Assembly: GCA_050043005.1 (NCBI GenBank)
Contig: JBHJIZ010000130.1
Span: 1-64,000 of the forward strand
Origin: Thermohalobaculum sp050043005
GTDB lineage: Bacteria; Pseudomonadota; Alphaproteobacteria; Rhodobacterales; Rhodobacteraceae
Direction of reading: 5' to 3'
Length of the DNA: 64,000 nt
Made by a program: the position numbers and the translations under genes. The notes under the pieces were generated by a model. The model saw only the letters and a program-made list of their open reading frames with translations. It was not told the origin of the DNA and searched no databases. Below are positions 18,333 through 27,148 of this stretch, in pieces. Numbering within the stretch: position 1 is the stretch's first letter; each line of letters opens with the position of its first letter.

Positions 18333-19745
18333 ATGTCAGACACCATCCGCTTCCTGTTGAACGGCGAAGAGGTCGAGATCCGGGACCTCTCGCCCACAAC
18401 CACCCTGCTGAACTGGCTGCGCTATGACCTTGCGCTGACCGGGTCCAAGGAAGGTTGCGCCGAGGGCGATTGCGGGGCTTGCACGGTCGCGATCCTGGAT
18501 GGCGAGACCTGGCGCCCGGTTTGCGCCTGCATCCAGTTGCTGGGGATGCTGCACGGACAGTCGGTGGTGACGGTCGAAGGCATTTCGGGTCCCAACGCAG
18601 AACTGCATCCGGTTCAGGCGTCCATGGCGGAAGGCCATGGCTCGCAATGCGGGTTCTGTACACCCGGTTTCGTGATGAGCCTGTGGACCGAGTATCAGAC
18701 CGGCGCGCGCCCCGATACGTCTCGGACTTGCGATCTGCTGGCCGGGAACCTCTGTCGCTGCACCGGGTATGGGCCGATCCTGGATGCGGCATCTGAAGCA
18801 TTTGACCGCCCGCAACCGGCGTGGACCGTTCCCGCGAACTGCATCGACTTCTCTCCTTTGACCTACGCGAGCGATGGTCGGCGATGGTGGTCGCCGGAAA
18901 CGATTAACGATCTTGCTGATCTCGTTGCCCAGAACCCGGATGCGACAATCATCTCCGGCGCCACCGATGTCGGGCTTTGGGTCACCAAGCACGGCTTCGA
19001 TCCAGAGAAGGTGATCTACACTGGCCGGGTTGCCGACCTGACGCAGATCACCGAGATGGATGGCTGGATCGAGATCGGAGCGGGCGTCACCTATGCCCAG
19101 GCCGAAGCGCGCATCGCAGAACTCGCCCCGGATTTCGGTACGTTGGTCCGGCGGATCGGCGGTGCTCAGGTCCGTGCAGCTGGCACCATCGGCGGCAACA
19201 TCGCCAACGGATCACCGATCGGCGACACACCACCCGCCCTGAATGCGCTCGGCGCCGAACTGGTTCTACGCCGTGGCGCGGAGCGCCGCACGATCCCGCT
19301 CTCCGACTTCTTCCTCGAATACGGCAAGCAGGATCGAAAACCGGGAGAGTTTGTCGAAGCAATCCGCGTCCCCATCCCAAACGATCCGGCCCGGCTGCGC
19401 TGCTACAAAGTCTCGAAGCGCAGCGATCAGGACATCACGGCGATCCTGGGATGCATGATTGTCGATGTCATAGACAACCAAGTCCACTCGGCCCGCCTTG
19501 CTTTTGGCGGCATGGCCGGGATCCCGAAACGTGCCAGTCACGCGGAAGCAGCGCTTATCGATCAGCCTTGGACTCGCGCGACGATCGAAGCCGCCATGCA
19601 GGCGATGACGAACGACTTCGCGCCGCTGACCGACATGCGAGCTTCCGCCGCCTACCGGATGCAGGTCGCACAAAACCTTTTGATGCGGTACTTTCTCGAG
19701 ATGACGGAGCCTGAGACTGCGACGCGCATCACCGAGATCGCCTGA
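18333..19745 (+). CDS. xdhA: Xanthine dehydrogenase small subunit (2Fe-2S and FAD)
   Basis: A 470-aa electron-transfer subunit that passes electrons from the molybdenum site to NAD via two iron-sulfur clusters and FAD. The plant-type ferredoxin domain carries CAEGDCGACTV (cluster 1). The second [2Fe-2S] domain carries QCGFCTPG and NLCRCTGYGPI. The FAD-binding domain (residues ~185-360) has SGATDVGLWVTK and GTIGGNIANGSPIGD. A CO-dehydrogenase-like flavoprotein C-domain completes it. The length matches the separate small subunit of bacterial XdhAB. It starts ten bases after permease 2, overlaps xdhB by one base and lies inside the purine operon. Cytoplasmic, oxidising hypoxanthine and xanthine to urate. 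Confidence 0.95.
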   Translation: MSDTIRFLLNGEEVEIRDLSPTTTLLNWLRYDLALTGSKEGCAEGDCGACTVAILDGETWRPVCACIQLLGMLHGQSVVTVEGISGPNAELHPVQASMAEGHGSQCGFCTPGFVMSLWTEYQTGARPDTSRTCDLLAGNLCRCTGYGPILDAASEAFDRPQPAWTVPANCIDFSPLTYASDGRRWWSPETINDLADLVAQNPDATIISGATDVGLWVTKHGFDPEKVIYTGRVADLTQITEMDGWIEIGAGVTYAQAEARIAELAPDFGTLVRRIGGAQVRAAGTIGGNIANGSPIGDTPPALNALGAELVLRRGAERRTIPLSDFFLEYGKQDRKPGEFVEAIRVPIPNDPARLRCYKVSKRSDQDITAILGCMIVDVIDNQVHSARLAFGGMAGIPKRASHAEAALIDQPWTRATIEAAMQAMTNDFAPLTDMRASAAYRMQVAQNLLMRYFLEMTEPETATRITEIA

Positions 19746-22087
19746 TGGACGGATACCTGACCAAGGACATGAAGCTGGCGAAGGACGGCGTGCATACCGC
19801 ACGCCGTCATGACAGTGCCGAGAAACAGGTCGCGGGCCGGGCGGCCTATGCCGACGATCTGCCCGAGCCCAAGGCGCTGTTGCACGTCCACATTGTGGGC
19901 GCGGACATCGCGTGCGGCACCGTTGCGCCGCTCGATCTGTCAGACATCCGCAAGGCGCCAGGCGTCATCTGGATTGGTACTGCTGATGATATCCCGGGGG
20001 AGAACAACACAGGCCCTGTCATCCATGACGAAGAGATGCTGGCAGGGTCGGAAACGCGTCCTGGCCAGATCCACTTTCACGGCCAGCCGCTGTTCCTGGT
20101 CGCCGCCGAAACCGTGCAACAGGCCCGTACCGCAGCAAAAAGCGTGAAACTGGTCTACACCAAAGAAACCCCACTGCTGACCATCGACGACGCAATCGCT
20201 GCGACGTCTTTGCTGGGCGAGCCTTACCGCATGGCGCGCGGCAATATCGACACTGCGCTGGCGACCGCACCCCATCGCGTGCAGGGCCAGATCGAGATCG
20301 GCGGACAGGAACAGTTCTACCTCGAAGGCCAGATCGCCATCGCAACACCGGGCGAGGATGGCGATATGCACGTCATCTCGTCGAACCAGCACCCGTCCGA
20401 ATGCCAGCTTCTCGTCGCCCATATGCTCGGCGTCCCGGGCCACGCAGTGACCATCGAAGTTCGACGCATCGGCGGTGGCTTCGGCGGGAAGGAGACCCAG
20501 GGCAACCTGATGGCCTGTTCAGCCGCTCTCGTCGCCCGCCACACCGGACGCCCGGCGAAATGCCGGCGCGACCGCGATCAGGACATGATCCTGACGGGCA
20601 AGCGGCATGAAGCCCGGATCACTTACGACGCGGGCGTCGATGGTGACGGTCGCATCATGGGCCTGCGTGTCCGGCAGGACATTCGCTGCGGCTGGTCGAC
20701 GGACCTCTCCCACGCGATCGCGGACCGGGCAATGTTCCATGCAGACAACTGCTACTACCTGCCCGCGGCCGAGATCACGTCGTATCGGCTGCGCACCAAC
20801 ACCTGCTCGAACACCGCGTTTCGGGGCTTTGGTGGCCCGCAGGGGATGCTGGGCGCCGAGCGTGTTATCGATCACATAGCCCACCAGATTGGCCGGGACC
20901 CGCTGGAAGTCCGCCGGATCAACTTCTACGAACCGCCCGACGGGACGGGAGACCGCGCTGTCACGCCATACCACATGACCGTCGAAGACTGCGTGATCGA
21001 AGAGATCGTCGATGAACTGGTCGAAACCTCGGACTACACCGCCCGCCGCGCCGCCATTGCTGACTGGAACGCTGACAACCCGATCCTCAAGAAGGGCATC
21101 GCGCTGACGCCCGTGCGGTTCGGTATCTCGTTCACAACGACCCATCTGAATCAAGCGGGCGCTCTGGTGCATCTCTATCAGGACGGCTCGGTCATGCTGA
21201 ACCATGGCGGGATCGAAATGGGCCAGGGCCTGTTCGTCAAGGTCGCCCAGGTCGCCGCCAGCGCGTTCAACATCGACCTCGACCGGGTGAAAATCACGTC
21301 GACACGAACGGACAAAGTACCGAACACATCGGCCACGGCGGCATCCTCGGGCTCGGACATGAACGGCATGGCGGTGGACAATGCCTGCGCCGAGATCCGG
21401 GGGCGGCTGATCCGCTTCCTTTGCGAGAACCACAACGTCACCGAAGCTCAGGTCGAGTTCCTGCCGAACCGCGTACGCTTCGGCGCACAGGAGATGTCGT
21501 TCAACGAATTGGCCAAGGCCGCGTATCTCGCCCGCGTGCCGCTGTCCGCCACCGGCTTCTACGCCACGCCGAAGATCAGCTGGGACCGTGCAAAGGGCCG
21601 GGGCCGCCCGTTCTTTTACTTTGCCTATGGCGCTGCGGTGTCCGAGGTCGTGATAGACACCTTGACCGGAGAGAACCGCCTGACCCGGGTCGACATCCTG
21701 CATGACGTCGGCAAATCACTGAATCCGGCGATCGATTTCGGCCAGATCGAAGGCGGTTTCGTCCAGGGCGCGGGCTGGCTGACGATGGAGGAACTTTGGT
21801 GGGACGACGCGGGCCGTCTGCGGACCCATGCGCCGTCGACTTACAAGATCCCGACCGCTTCGGACCGGCCTCCGGTGATGAACATCCGGCTTTGGGAAAA
21901 GGGCATGAACCGCGAACTGACGATCAAGCGATCGAAAGCCGTGGGGGAGCCGCCGCTGATGCTGGCGAATTCAGTCCACCAGGCGATCAGCCATGCGATC
22001 AGCTTCTGCGGCGACGCCTATCCCGACCTCGATGCACCGGCGACGCCCGAACAGATCCTCGGCGCCATCACCCGCTTGCGGGCATGA
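19745..22087 (+). CDS. xdhB: Xanthine dehydrogenase molybdopterin-binding subunit
   Basis: A 780-aa molybdenum subunit that hydroxylates the purine ring. Family landmarks in order are the a/b hammerhead domain (VAGRAAYADDLPEPKALLH), the glycine-rich cofactor loop GGGFGGKETQ, FRGFGGPQGM with the substrate-positioning arginine, GSDMNGMAVDNACAEI, and the C-terminal KAVGEPPLMLA containing the catalytic glutamate. The length is normal for XdhB. The stop overlaps the xdhC start (ATGA). It needs XdhC-delivered sulfurated cofactor. Confidence 0.95.
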   Translation: MDGYLTKDMKLAKDGVHTARRHDSAEKQVAGRAAYADDLPEPKALLHVHIVGADIACGTVAPLDLSDIRKAPGVIWIGTADDIPGENNTGPVIHDEEMLAGSETRPGQIHFHGQPLFLVAAETVQQARTAAKSVKLVYTKETPLLTIDDAIAATSLLGEPYRMARGNIDTALATAPHRVQGQIEIGGQEQFYLEGQIAIATPGEDGDMHVISSNQHPSECQLLVAHMLGVPGHAVTIEVRRIGGGFGGKETQGNLMACSAALVARHTGRPAKCRRDRDQDMILTGKRHEARITYDAGVDGDGRIMGLRVRQDIRCGWSTDLSHAIADRAMFHADNCYYLPAAEITSYRLRTNTCSNTAFRGFGGPQGMLGAERVIDHIAHQIGRDPLEVRRINFYEPPDGTGDRAVTPYHMTVEDCVIEEIVDELVETSDYTARRAAIADWNADNPILKKGIALTPVRFGISFTTTHLNQAGALVHLYQDGSVMLNHGGIEMGQGLFVKVAQVAASAFNIDLDRVKITSTRTDKVPNTSATAASSGSDMNGMAVDNACAEIRGRLIRFLCENHNVTEAQVEFLPNRVRFGAQEMSFNELAKAAYLARVPLSATGFYATPKISWDRAKGRGRPFFYFAYGAAVSEVVIDTLTGENRLTRVDILHDVGKSLNPAIDFGQIEGGFVQGAGWLTMEELWWDDAGRLRTHAPSTYKIPTASDRPPVMNIRLWEKGMNRELTIKRSKAVGEPPLMLANSVHQAISHAISFCGDAYPDLDAPATPEQILGAITRLRA

Positions 22088-22887
22088 TCTCAAGGGACGA
22101 AATCGAAAACGCGATTGCGGTGCATGATCGGGTCGCCGCTGCCGTCGTGACTGAAGCAAAAGGCTCGGCGCCACGCGACAGTGGCACAATGCTGCTGGTC
22201 TTCGACGGTGGCACGATCGGCACGATCGGTGGCGGGACGGTCGAGCACACTGTCATCGGCGAGGCGCGCAAGCTGCTCGAAACAGATGGCTCTCCCCTTG
22301 ATCTGACCTTTCCGCTCGGCCCGGATCTCGATCAATGCTGTGGCGGGCAAATGCGGGTACAGATCGGGCTGATTGTGCCCAACGGCGAATTCCTCTGGCC
22401 CGGCGGCCCGCGCTTTCCGAACGATCCCGACAAGCGTCTCGTGATCATCTACGGCGCAGGTCATGTCGGGCAGGCGATCGTCCGTGCCCTGGCGCCTCTG
22501 CCGTTCCGGCTCACCCTGGTCGATGCGCGGGACGCACCGCCAACCGATGATGACGTTCTGATCACGCCCCTTCCGGAAGCAGTCGCCGAGGAAGCGCCGC
22601 CTGGCACATTTCACGTCGTGCTGACTCACTCCCATGCCATCGATCTAGAAGTCATCACCGCCATTCTGGCCGGTGAGTTCGGGTTCTGCGGGTTGATCGG
22701 ATCCGCCACCAAGCGCACCTTGTTCGAACGGCGATTGGCCGAGCGTGGCGTCCCGCAGGACGCAATCGCCCAACTGACCTGCCCCATCGGTCTGCCCGGT
22801 CTGCGGGACAAGCGCCCGGAGGTCATTGCCGCCTCGGTTGCTGTCCAGTTGCTGGTGCGCGATGCCGAGTTACGTGAGGCCGCATGA
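22084..22887 (+). CDS. xdhC: Xanthine dehydrogenase accessory protein
   Basis: A 267-aa chaperone that binds molybdenum cofactor, promotes its sulfuration and inserts it into XdhB. The N-terminal XdhC/CoxI domain contains GSAPRDSGTMLLV and GTIGGGTVEH. A CC pair (DLDQCCGGQM) is conserved in the family and implicated in cofactor binding. A Rossmann domain follows with IIYGAGHVGQAIVRAL, and the end has the typical GLIGSATKR and GLPGLRDKRPEVIAAS. The start lies inside the xdhB stop and the stop inside the guaD start, consistent with coupled synthesis. Confidence 0.94.
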   Translation: MISRDEIENAIAVHDRVAAAVVTEAKGSAPRDSGTMLLVFDGGTIGTIGGGTVEHTVIGEARKLLETDGSPLDLTFPLGPDLDQCCGGQMRVQIGLIVPNGEFLWPGGPRFPNDPDKRLVIIYGAGHVGQAIVRALAPLPFRLTLVDARDAPPTDDDVLITPLPEAVAEEAPPGTFHVVLTHSHAIDLEVITAILAGEFGFCGLIGSATKRTLFERRLAERGVPQDAIAQLTCPIGLPGLRDKRPEVIAASVAVQLLVRDAELREAA

Positions 22888-24173
22888 TCACGATCCTGCG
22901 CGGAGAGACGATCCGTTGGGCAGGCGATCCATTTCACGACCCTGAGGCTCTGGTCCATGATTCAGACACCGCGATCGTGATCGATGACGGGATGATCCGC
23001 GAGGTTGGGCCAGCGGAAGCCATTCTCCCGCGTTATCCCGACGCAAAGCTCACCCGAACACCGCACCTAATATCGCCAGGCTTCATCGATACCCATGTAC
23101 ACTACCCACAAATCGGGATCATCGCATCCTGGGGCGCAGACCTGATCGACTGGCTGAACGGCTACACCTTCCCGGAGGAAGCCCGCTTCGTAGACCCCGA
23201 CTACGCCGCAAGCGCCGCGACAGCTTATTTCGACGAACAGTTGCGCCACGGCGTCACCACCGCAGCAAGCTTCTGCACGATCCATCCTGCCTCGGTCGAC
23301 ACCTACTTCACCGAGGCCAAGCAGCGGGGTGTCCGAGCCATTGGCGGCAAGGTGATGATGGACCGCAACGCGCTGGAAAATCTGCGCGACACGCCACAAT
23401 CCGGCTATGACGAGTCAAAGGCCCTGATCAATCGTTGGCACGCGCACGACAGGATCACCTACGCCGTCACGCCCCGCTTTGCGCCAACGTCGACGCCCGA
23501 GCAACTCGAAGCTGCGGGTGCTCTTTCGGCCGAGCACCCGGATTGCTTGATGCAGACGCATCTGTCCGAACAACACCGCGAGATCGCGTGGATTGCAGAG
23601 TTGTTCCCGGATTGTGCGGATTATCTGGCAGTTTATGAACGCTTCGGGCTCGTAGGCGCGCGCGCCGTGTTCGGTCATGCCATCCATCTAACCGACCGGG
23701 AGCGTGTAGCACTCAAAGACCATGGTGCCTCCATCGCTCATTGTCCGACCTCCAATCAGTTCCTTGGCTCGGGCGAATGTGCCGTTCTCGGGTTGAACGA
23801 GAGCGGCATCCGCACGGGACTGGCCACCGACACTGGCGGCGGCACGTCCTATTCGATGTTTGACACGATGAAGGCCGCCTACGAGGTCGCCCGGCGGCGC
23901 GGTGATACTCTTTCCCCCGCGCAGCTCTGGTGGTTGGCAACGCAGGGCTCGGCGCGCGCACTGCATCACGAGCACCTGATCGGGAACATCGCACCAGGAC
24001 TCGAGGCGGACCTGATCCTGATCGACCGATCGGCGACGCCCCTGATGGCCGCCCGCACAGCCCGCGCCGAAAGCATCAGTGAAATGCTCTTTGCATTGAT
24101 CATCCTGGGCGATGACAGGGCCATCGCCGAAGTGCTATCGGGCGGCAAACCGGTGTGGAGGCGCGAAGAATGA
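22884..24173 (+). CDS. guaD: Guanine deaminase
   Basis: A 429-aa amidohydrolase that converts guanine to xanthine, the substrate of XdhAB. The metal site is visible as FIDTHVHYPQ (two His), QTHLSEQ (His), FGHAIHLTDRE (His) and ATDTGGGTSY (Asp). SWGADLIDWLNGYTFPEE is characteristic of guanine deaminase as opposed to chlorohydrolases. Overlaps with both neighbours are four bases each. With the importer and XdhABC it makes a complete route from imported guanine to urate; uricase and allantoin genes are not in the window. Confidence 0.94.
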   Translation: MITILRGETIRWAGDPFHDPEALVHDSDTAIVIDDGMIREVGPAEAILPRYPDAKLTRTPHLISPGFIDTHVHYPQIGIIASWGADLIDWLNGYTFPEEARFVDPDYAASAATAYFDEQLRHGVTTAASFCTIHPASVDTYFTEAKQRGVRAIGGKVMMDRNALENLRDTPQSGYDESKALINRWHAHDRITYAVTPRFAPTSTPEQLEAAGALSAEHPDCLMQTHLSEQHREIAWIAELFPDCADYLAVYERFGLVGARAVFGHAIHLTDRERVALKDHGASIAHCPTSNQFLGSGECAVLGLNESGIRTGLATDTGGGTSYSMFDTMKAAYEVARRRGDTLSPAQLWWLATQGSARALHHEHLIGNIAPGLEADLILIDRSATPLMAARTARAESISEMLFALIILGDDRAIAEVLSGGKPVWRREE

Positions 24174-24805
24174 TTACGATCTATGGGCGGGCGACGTCCT
24201 CGAACGTGCAACTGGCCATGTGGGCGGTCGGCGAGCTTGGTCTAGAACACGAGCGCCTGGACTATGGCCACAAGTACGGTGGAACGGACACACCAGAATA
24301 CCGCGCCATGCACCCGCTGGGGCGCGTACCAGTCCTGAAAGATGGCGATCTGGTGATGTTCGAGTCCGGTGCGATTACGCGGTATCTGTGTGAAAAATAC
24401 GGGACCGAGCCGTTCTGGCCCAAGGACCTGGAAAACCGGGCCCGCCTGGACGTCTGGTGCGAACTGATCAAGGCAACGGTCGCTCCGATGTTCGCCCAGC
24501 CGATCTTCTGGTCTCTGCTGAAGTTTCCGGCAGGACAGGGTGGCGAAACCGTACAGGCTGCCGCTGAAGCCATCAAACCGCATGTGGCTGCACTGGACGT
24601 GCGGGTCGGAGACGGACCGTGGCTGGCGGGCGAGGACTTCACCTTCGCCGACCTTTGGACCGGCCACTTGCTGTACCGCTACAACGTTCTGAACTTCGAT
24701 AAAGCTGCGACACCGAACCTCGACTCGTACTATCAGCGTCTCACCCAGCGCCCTGCGTTCGCCGAGCACGTCATGGTCAGTTTTGAGCCGCTGAGGATGG
24801 TGTGA
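24170..24805 (+). CDS. Glutathione S-transferase family protein
   Basis: A 211-aa cytosolic GST. The N-terminal thioredoxin fold (residues 1-80) has the cis-proline segment GRVPVLKDGDLVMFESGAI with the ES dipeptide that contacts glutathione. The C-terminal all-alpha domain has the N-capping box motif (GEDFTFADLWTGHLLYR). A serine in TSSNVQLA is the probable catalytic residue. ATGA overlap with guaD makes it part of the purine operon; its role there is unknown, possibly detoxification. Confidence 0.88.
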   Translation: MITIYGRATSSNVQLAMWAVGELGLEHERLDYGHKYGGTDTPEYRAMHPLGRVPVLKDGDLVMFESGAITRYLCEKYGTEPFWPKDLENRARLDVWCELIKATVAPMFAQPIFWSLLKFPAGQGGETVQAAAEAIKPHVAALDVRVGDGPWLAGEDFTFADLWTGHLLYRYNVLNFDKAATPNLDSYYQRLTQRPAFAEHVMVSFEPLRMV

Positions 24806-24951
24806 AACAACCCGCGCACCCTGACGAACGCCACACGTTCGCGGGCTGGAGCATCGAACGATTTAGCGATCGCTGCTTCTTCCAGTTTTGGCATATGAGT
24901 GAGCATGGCGCGCTCTCAGAACGCTACGAGACTACGGCCGAAAACTATTGA
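24802..24951 (+). CDS. Possible 49-aa small protein coupled to the GST gene
   Basis: GTG at 24802 overlaps the GST stop (GTGA), the same coupling as between the other genes of this operon. The frame runs 49 codons to TGA at 24949-24951. The product is polar and aromatic-rich (FAGWSIERFSDRC, FFQFWHMSEHGALSERY), protein-like in composition and with moderately high third-position GC. I recognise no family. It may equally be chance read-through in a 260-base gap before betI, which otherwise shows nothing. Confidence 0.3.
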   Translation: MKQPAHPDERHTFAGWSIERFSDRCFFQFWHMSEHGALSERYETTAENY

Positions 24952-25064
24952 TGGTCTAGGCGGACAACTGAAGCGTCCGCATCTACCTCGTCACGTCCGG
25001 CGTGATCGTTCTGGCCGGGATGATCTTACTCGTGCTTGGGTCGAGTTGGACCGGTTCCAATACT

Positions 25065-25667
25065 TCATCCCCGGCCCGGCCTCGGCTGATCGGAATCCAC
25101 CAACAGGCTCAGAAACTCCGCGGCATCCTGTTGTGCAGTCTCGGGCGTTGGCGCGACACTTGCCTGTGCAGCATGGACCCACACACCATCCATGTAAGAC
25201 TGGATCCCGAAGCGCACCTGATCCCGAACACTGTCCGGCACCAGAGCTCTCAATTCGTGGTTCAGGTTGCTTCGCACCCGCGCCTTGTTCATCCGTTGCA
25301 GCCTCGACAGCCTGGCATTGTACGGCGCATAGGCCCAGAACTGCGTCCAGACCGTGCAGGTTTCCTGCGAAAAGAACGCCTCGTCAAAGTTCGCCACGAC
25401 CATGGCGTTGAGGCGTCGACGCGGATCTTCTGCGGCTCTCAGCCGACGACGCACCGTGGCGCTGAGCACCGTCATCAGGTGACGCATCGTTGCTTCCAGC
25501 AACGCCTCCTTGCCACCGAAGTAGTAATGAATGCTGCCGGTCGAAGTCTCGGCATCCTTGGCGATCTGGCTGACCGTCAGATCTGCAAATCCATGCTGGT
25601 GGATCGCTGAAATCGCCGCCGAGATCAGCTCGGCCCTGCGCAATTCCTTGATGGTTTGACGCCGCAT
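25065..25667 (-). CDS. betI: TetR-family repressor BetI
   Basis: A 200-aa regulator. The N-terminal helix-turn-helix reads LTVSQIAKDAETSTGSIHYYFGGKEAL in sense, of which STGSIHYYFGGKEALLEATM is the BetI-type recognition region. The C-terminal ligand domain contains the highly BetI-specific WTQFWAYAPYNARLSRLQRM. It is divergent from the choline transporter and dehydrogenase genes, the expected position for the choline-responsive repressor of glycine betaine synthesis. ATG 25667 gives the family length; the frame continues to 25700 but lacks a ribosome site there. Confidence 0.9.
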   Translation of the reverse strand: MRRQTIKELRRAELISAAISAIHQHGFADLTVSQIAKDAETSTGSIHYYFGGKEALLEATMRHLMTVLSATVRRRLRAAEDPRRRLNAMVVANFDEAFFSQETCTVWTQFWAYAPYNARLSRLQRMNKARVRSNLNHELRALVPDSVRDQVRFGIQSYMDGVWVHAAQASVAPTPETAQQDAAEFLSLLVDSDQPRPGRG

Positions 25668-25692
25668 CGACACCCCGTTTGATCTCTGGGTC

Positions 25693-25748
25693 TTGTGCAA
25701 TCATGCAGATATTTGCACAATCATTAAATTTATTGCATAACTGTGCAA
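25693..25748. promoter_or_regulatory. Operator-like repeats and promoter between betI and the BCCT carrier
   Basis: TTGTGCAA (25693-25700) and its exact inverse TTGCACAA (25713-25720) are separated by 12 bases. A third half-site TGTGCAA sits at 25742-25748. A plausible plus-strand promoter overlaps them: TTGCAC (25713-25718), a 17-base spacer, and CATAAC (25736-25741). Dyads across a divergent TetR gene are the usual binding place of its product, so this is proposed as the BetI site. The sequence differs from the E. coli BetI operator as I remember it. Confidence 0.5.
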
Positions 25749-25814
25749 GATCAGGGGAATCTGAAGAGGTTCGCAACATTGCACGCGAGATCGTGCACAC
25801 CGGGAGGGGAATGA

Positions 25815-27035
25815 ATGGCTGGTTTCTTATCGATCGTGATTACGTTCGGAATCCTCATGGCGCTGGCACTTGTGGCCTTTTGCGTCGTGAAGTGGTGGAA
25901 TGTTCGAGCAGTCGGAGTGACGCCGGTCTCTCTGTTCACTTTCATCGCCATCCTGTTCACATCGGGCCTGGATGTCGGGCTGATCATGTTCCCGCTGGGC
26001 GAGTTCCCGACCTATGCAGACCCTGCGAATGCGGGCGACTACGGCTTCACCAACCCGCTATCGATCGAATTCGGGTTCTGGGGCTTTCTGATCTGGAGCT
26101 TCTATTTCCTGACCAGCTTCTATTTCTGTGTGATCGAGCCCCGGGTCCGGTTCTTCGAAATCCCGTTCGTGCGGATCCTGAACAACGTCGTGATCATCGG
26201 GACCTGTGCCTTCACGGCCAGCCTGTTCCTGATCTACCTGCCGTTCTACATCCCCGAAATCGGCGACGGCGAAACGGTCGTCGCGACCTTCTACGTGATT
26301 GTGTTCTGCGTCATTCTGGCGGCCGCTTACTCAAGCACCGACATCAAATACGTTCGTATTCTCAGCGTCGGTTCGACGTTTCTGTTTGCCGGGCTGATCC
26401 TGTTCATGTGGATCTATGGCGGCATGGGCGTCACGGGCATGATGGACAATCTGGGCACGCTTGCCGGCGGGTACTTCTCGAACATCCACAAGTTCATCGT
26501 GCCGATCAACGACTACCATGAATTCTATCTGTTCTGGTGGTTCGCATGGTCGATCATGATCGGCCAGTTCACGTCGCGTTTCGTTGGCGGGCTGAAGACA
26601 CAGCACCTGCTGCTGGCCTTGCTGGTGATCCCGTCCATCCCGTTGGCGATCTGGTTCTCCGTCCTCTACTTCTACTTCACGAACGGGATCGAGACGGCCG
26701 GACTACTGAACGCGATGATGATCGTCGTCGGCATCACCTTCGTCATCAACTCGTTGGACTCGCTGATCCGCTTGTACACGGACAACCTGTCCCTGACGGT
26801 GAAACGTCTCGGCAAGCCGCTTTATATCGCGGGCAATGTCGCGGTTCTGTTCGGCCTGACCCTGGCGTTCCAGAGCCAATGGCTGCAGATCCAGTGGATC
26901 GGCGCGATCGTCGTTGGAATCTACCTGGCCTGCGTCCTGTTTATCTTCGTGACGAAGCGGCTCGATGTCATGAGCATCAAGACGTCACCGCCCGAGAACA
27001 AACTGGACTTCGACAAGATCGAGGCGGCTCACTAA
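25815..27035 (+). CDS. Divergent, short BCCT-family transporter (probable choline/betaine carrier)
   Basis: A 406-aa integral membrane protein with about twelve hydrophobic helices. The segment FWWFAWSIMIGQFTSRFVGG matches the BCCT signature in helix 8 (WW...W...G.F..R.S.G), and LNAMMIVVGITFVINSLDSL resembles a following helix. Typical BCCT proteins exceed 500 aa and carry a glycine-rich helix-3 motif, which is missing here. Position beside betI and betA supports choline uptake. The start at 25815 follows CGGGAGGGGA. Confidence 0.78.
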   Translation: MAGFLSIVITFGILMALALVAFCVVKWWNVRAVGVTPVSLFTFIAILFTSGLDVGLIMFPLGEFPTYADPANAGDYGFTNPLSIEFGFWGFLIWSFYFLTSFYFCVIEPRVRFFEIPFVRILNNVVIIGTCAFTASLFLIYLPFYIPEIGDGETVVATFYVIVFCVILAAAYSSTDIKYVRILSVGSTFLFAGLILFMWIYGGMGVTGMMDNLGTLAGGYFSNIHKFIVPINDYHEFYLFWWFAWSIMIGQFTSRFVGGLKTQHLLLALLVIPSIPLAIWFSVLYFYFTNGIETAGLLNAMMIVVGITFVINSLDSLIRLYTDNLSLTVKRLGKPLYIAGNVAVLFGLTLAFQSQWLQIQWIGAIVVGIYLACVLFIFVTKRLDVMSIKTSPPENKLDFDKIEAAH

Positions 27036-27148
27036 TCTCCAACCGTGGCGGCGCGCCGATGTGTGCCGCCACATTGCATGCGGTGTTTGCGCTCTTCACA
27101 GCAGGTTCCGAACGCACACAGGCAGGGTCGAGGGAGCGGGAGCTTTAG

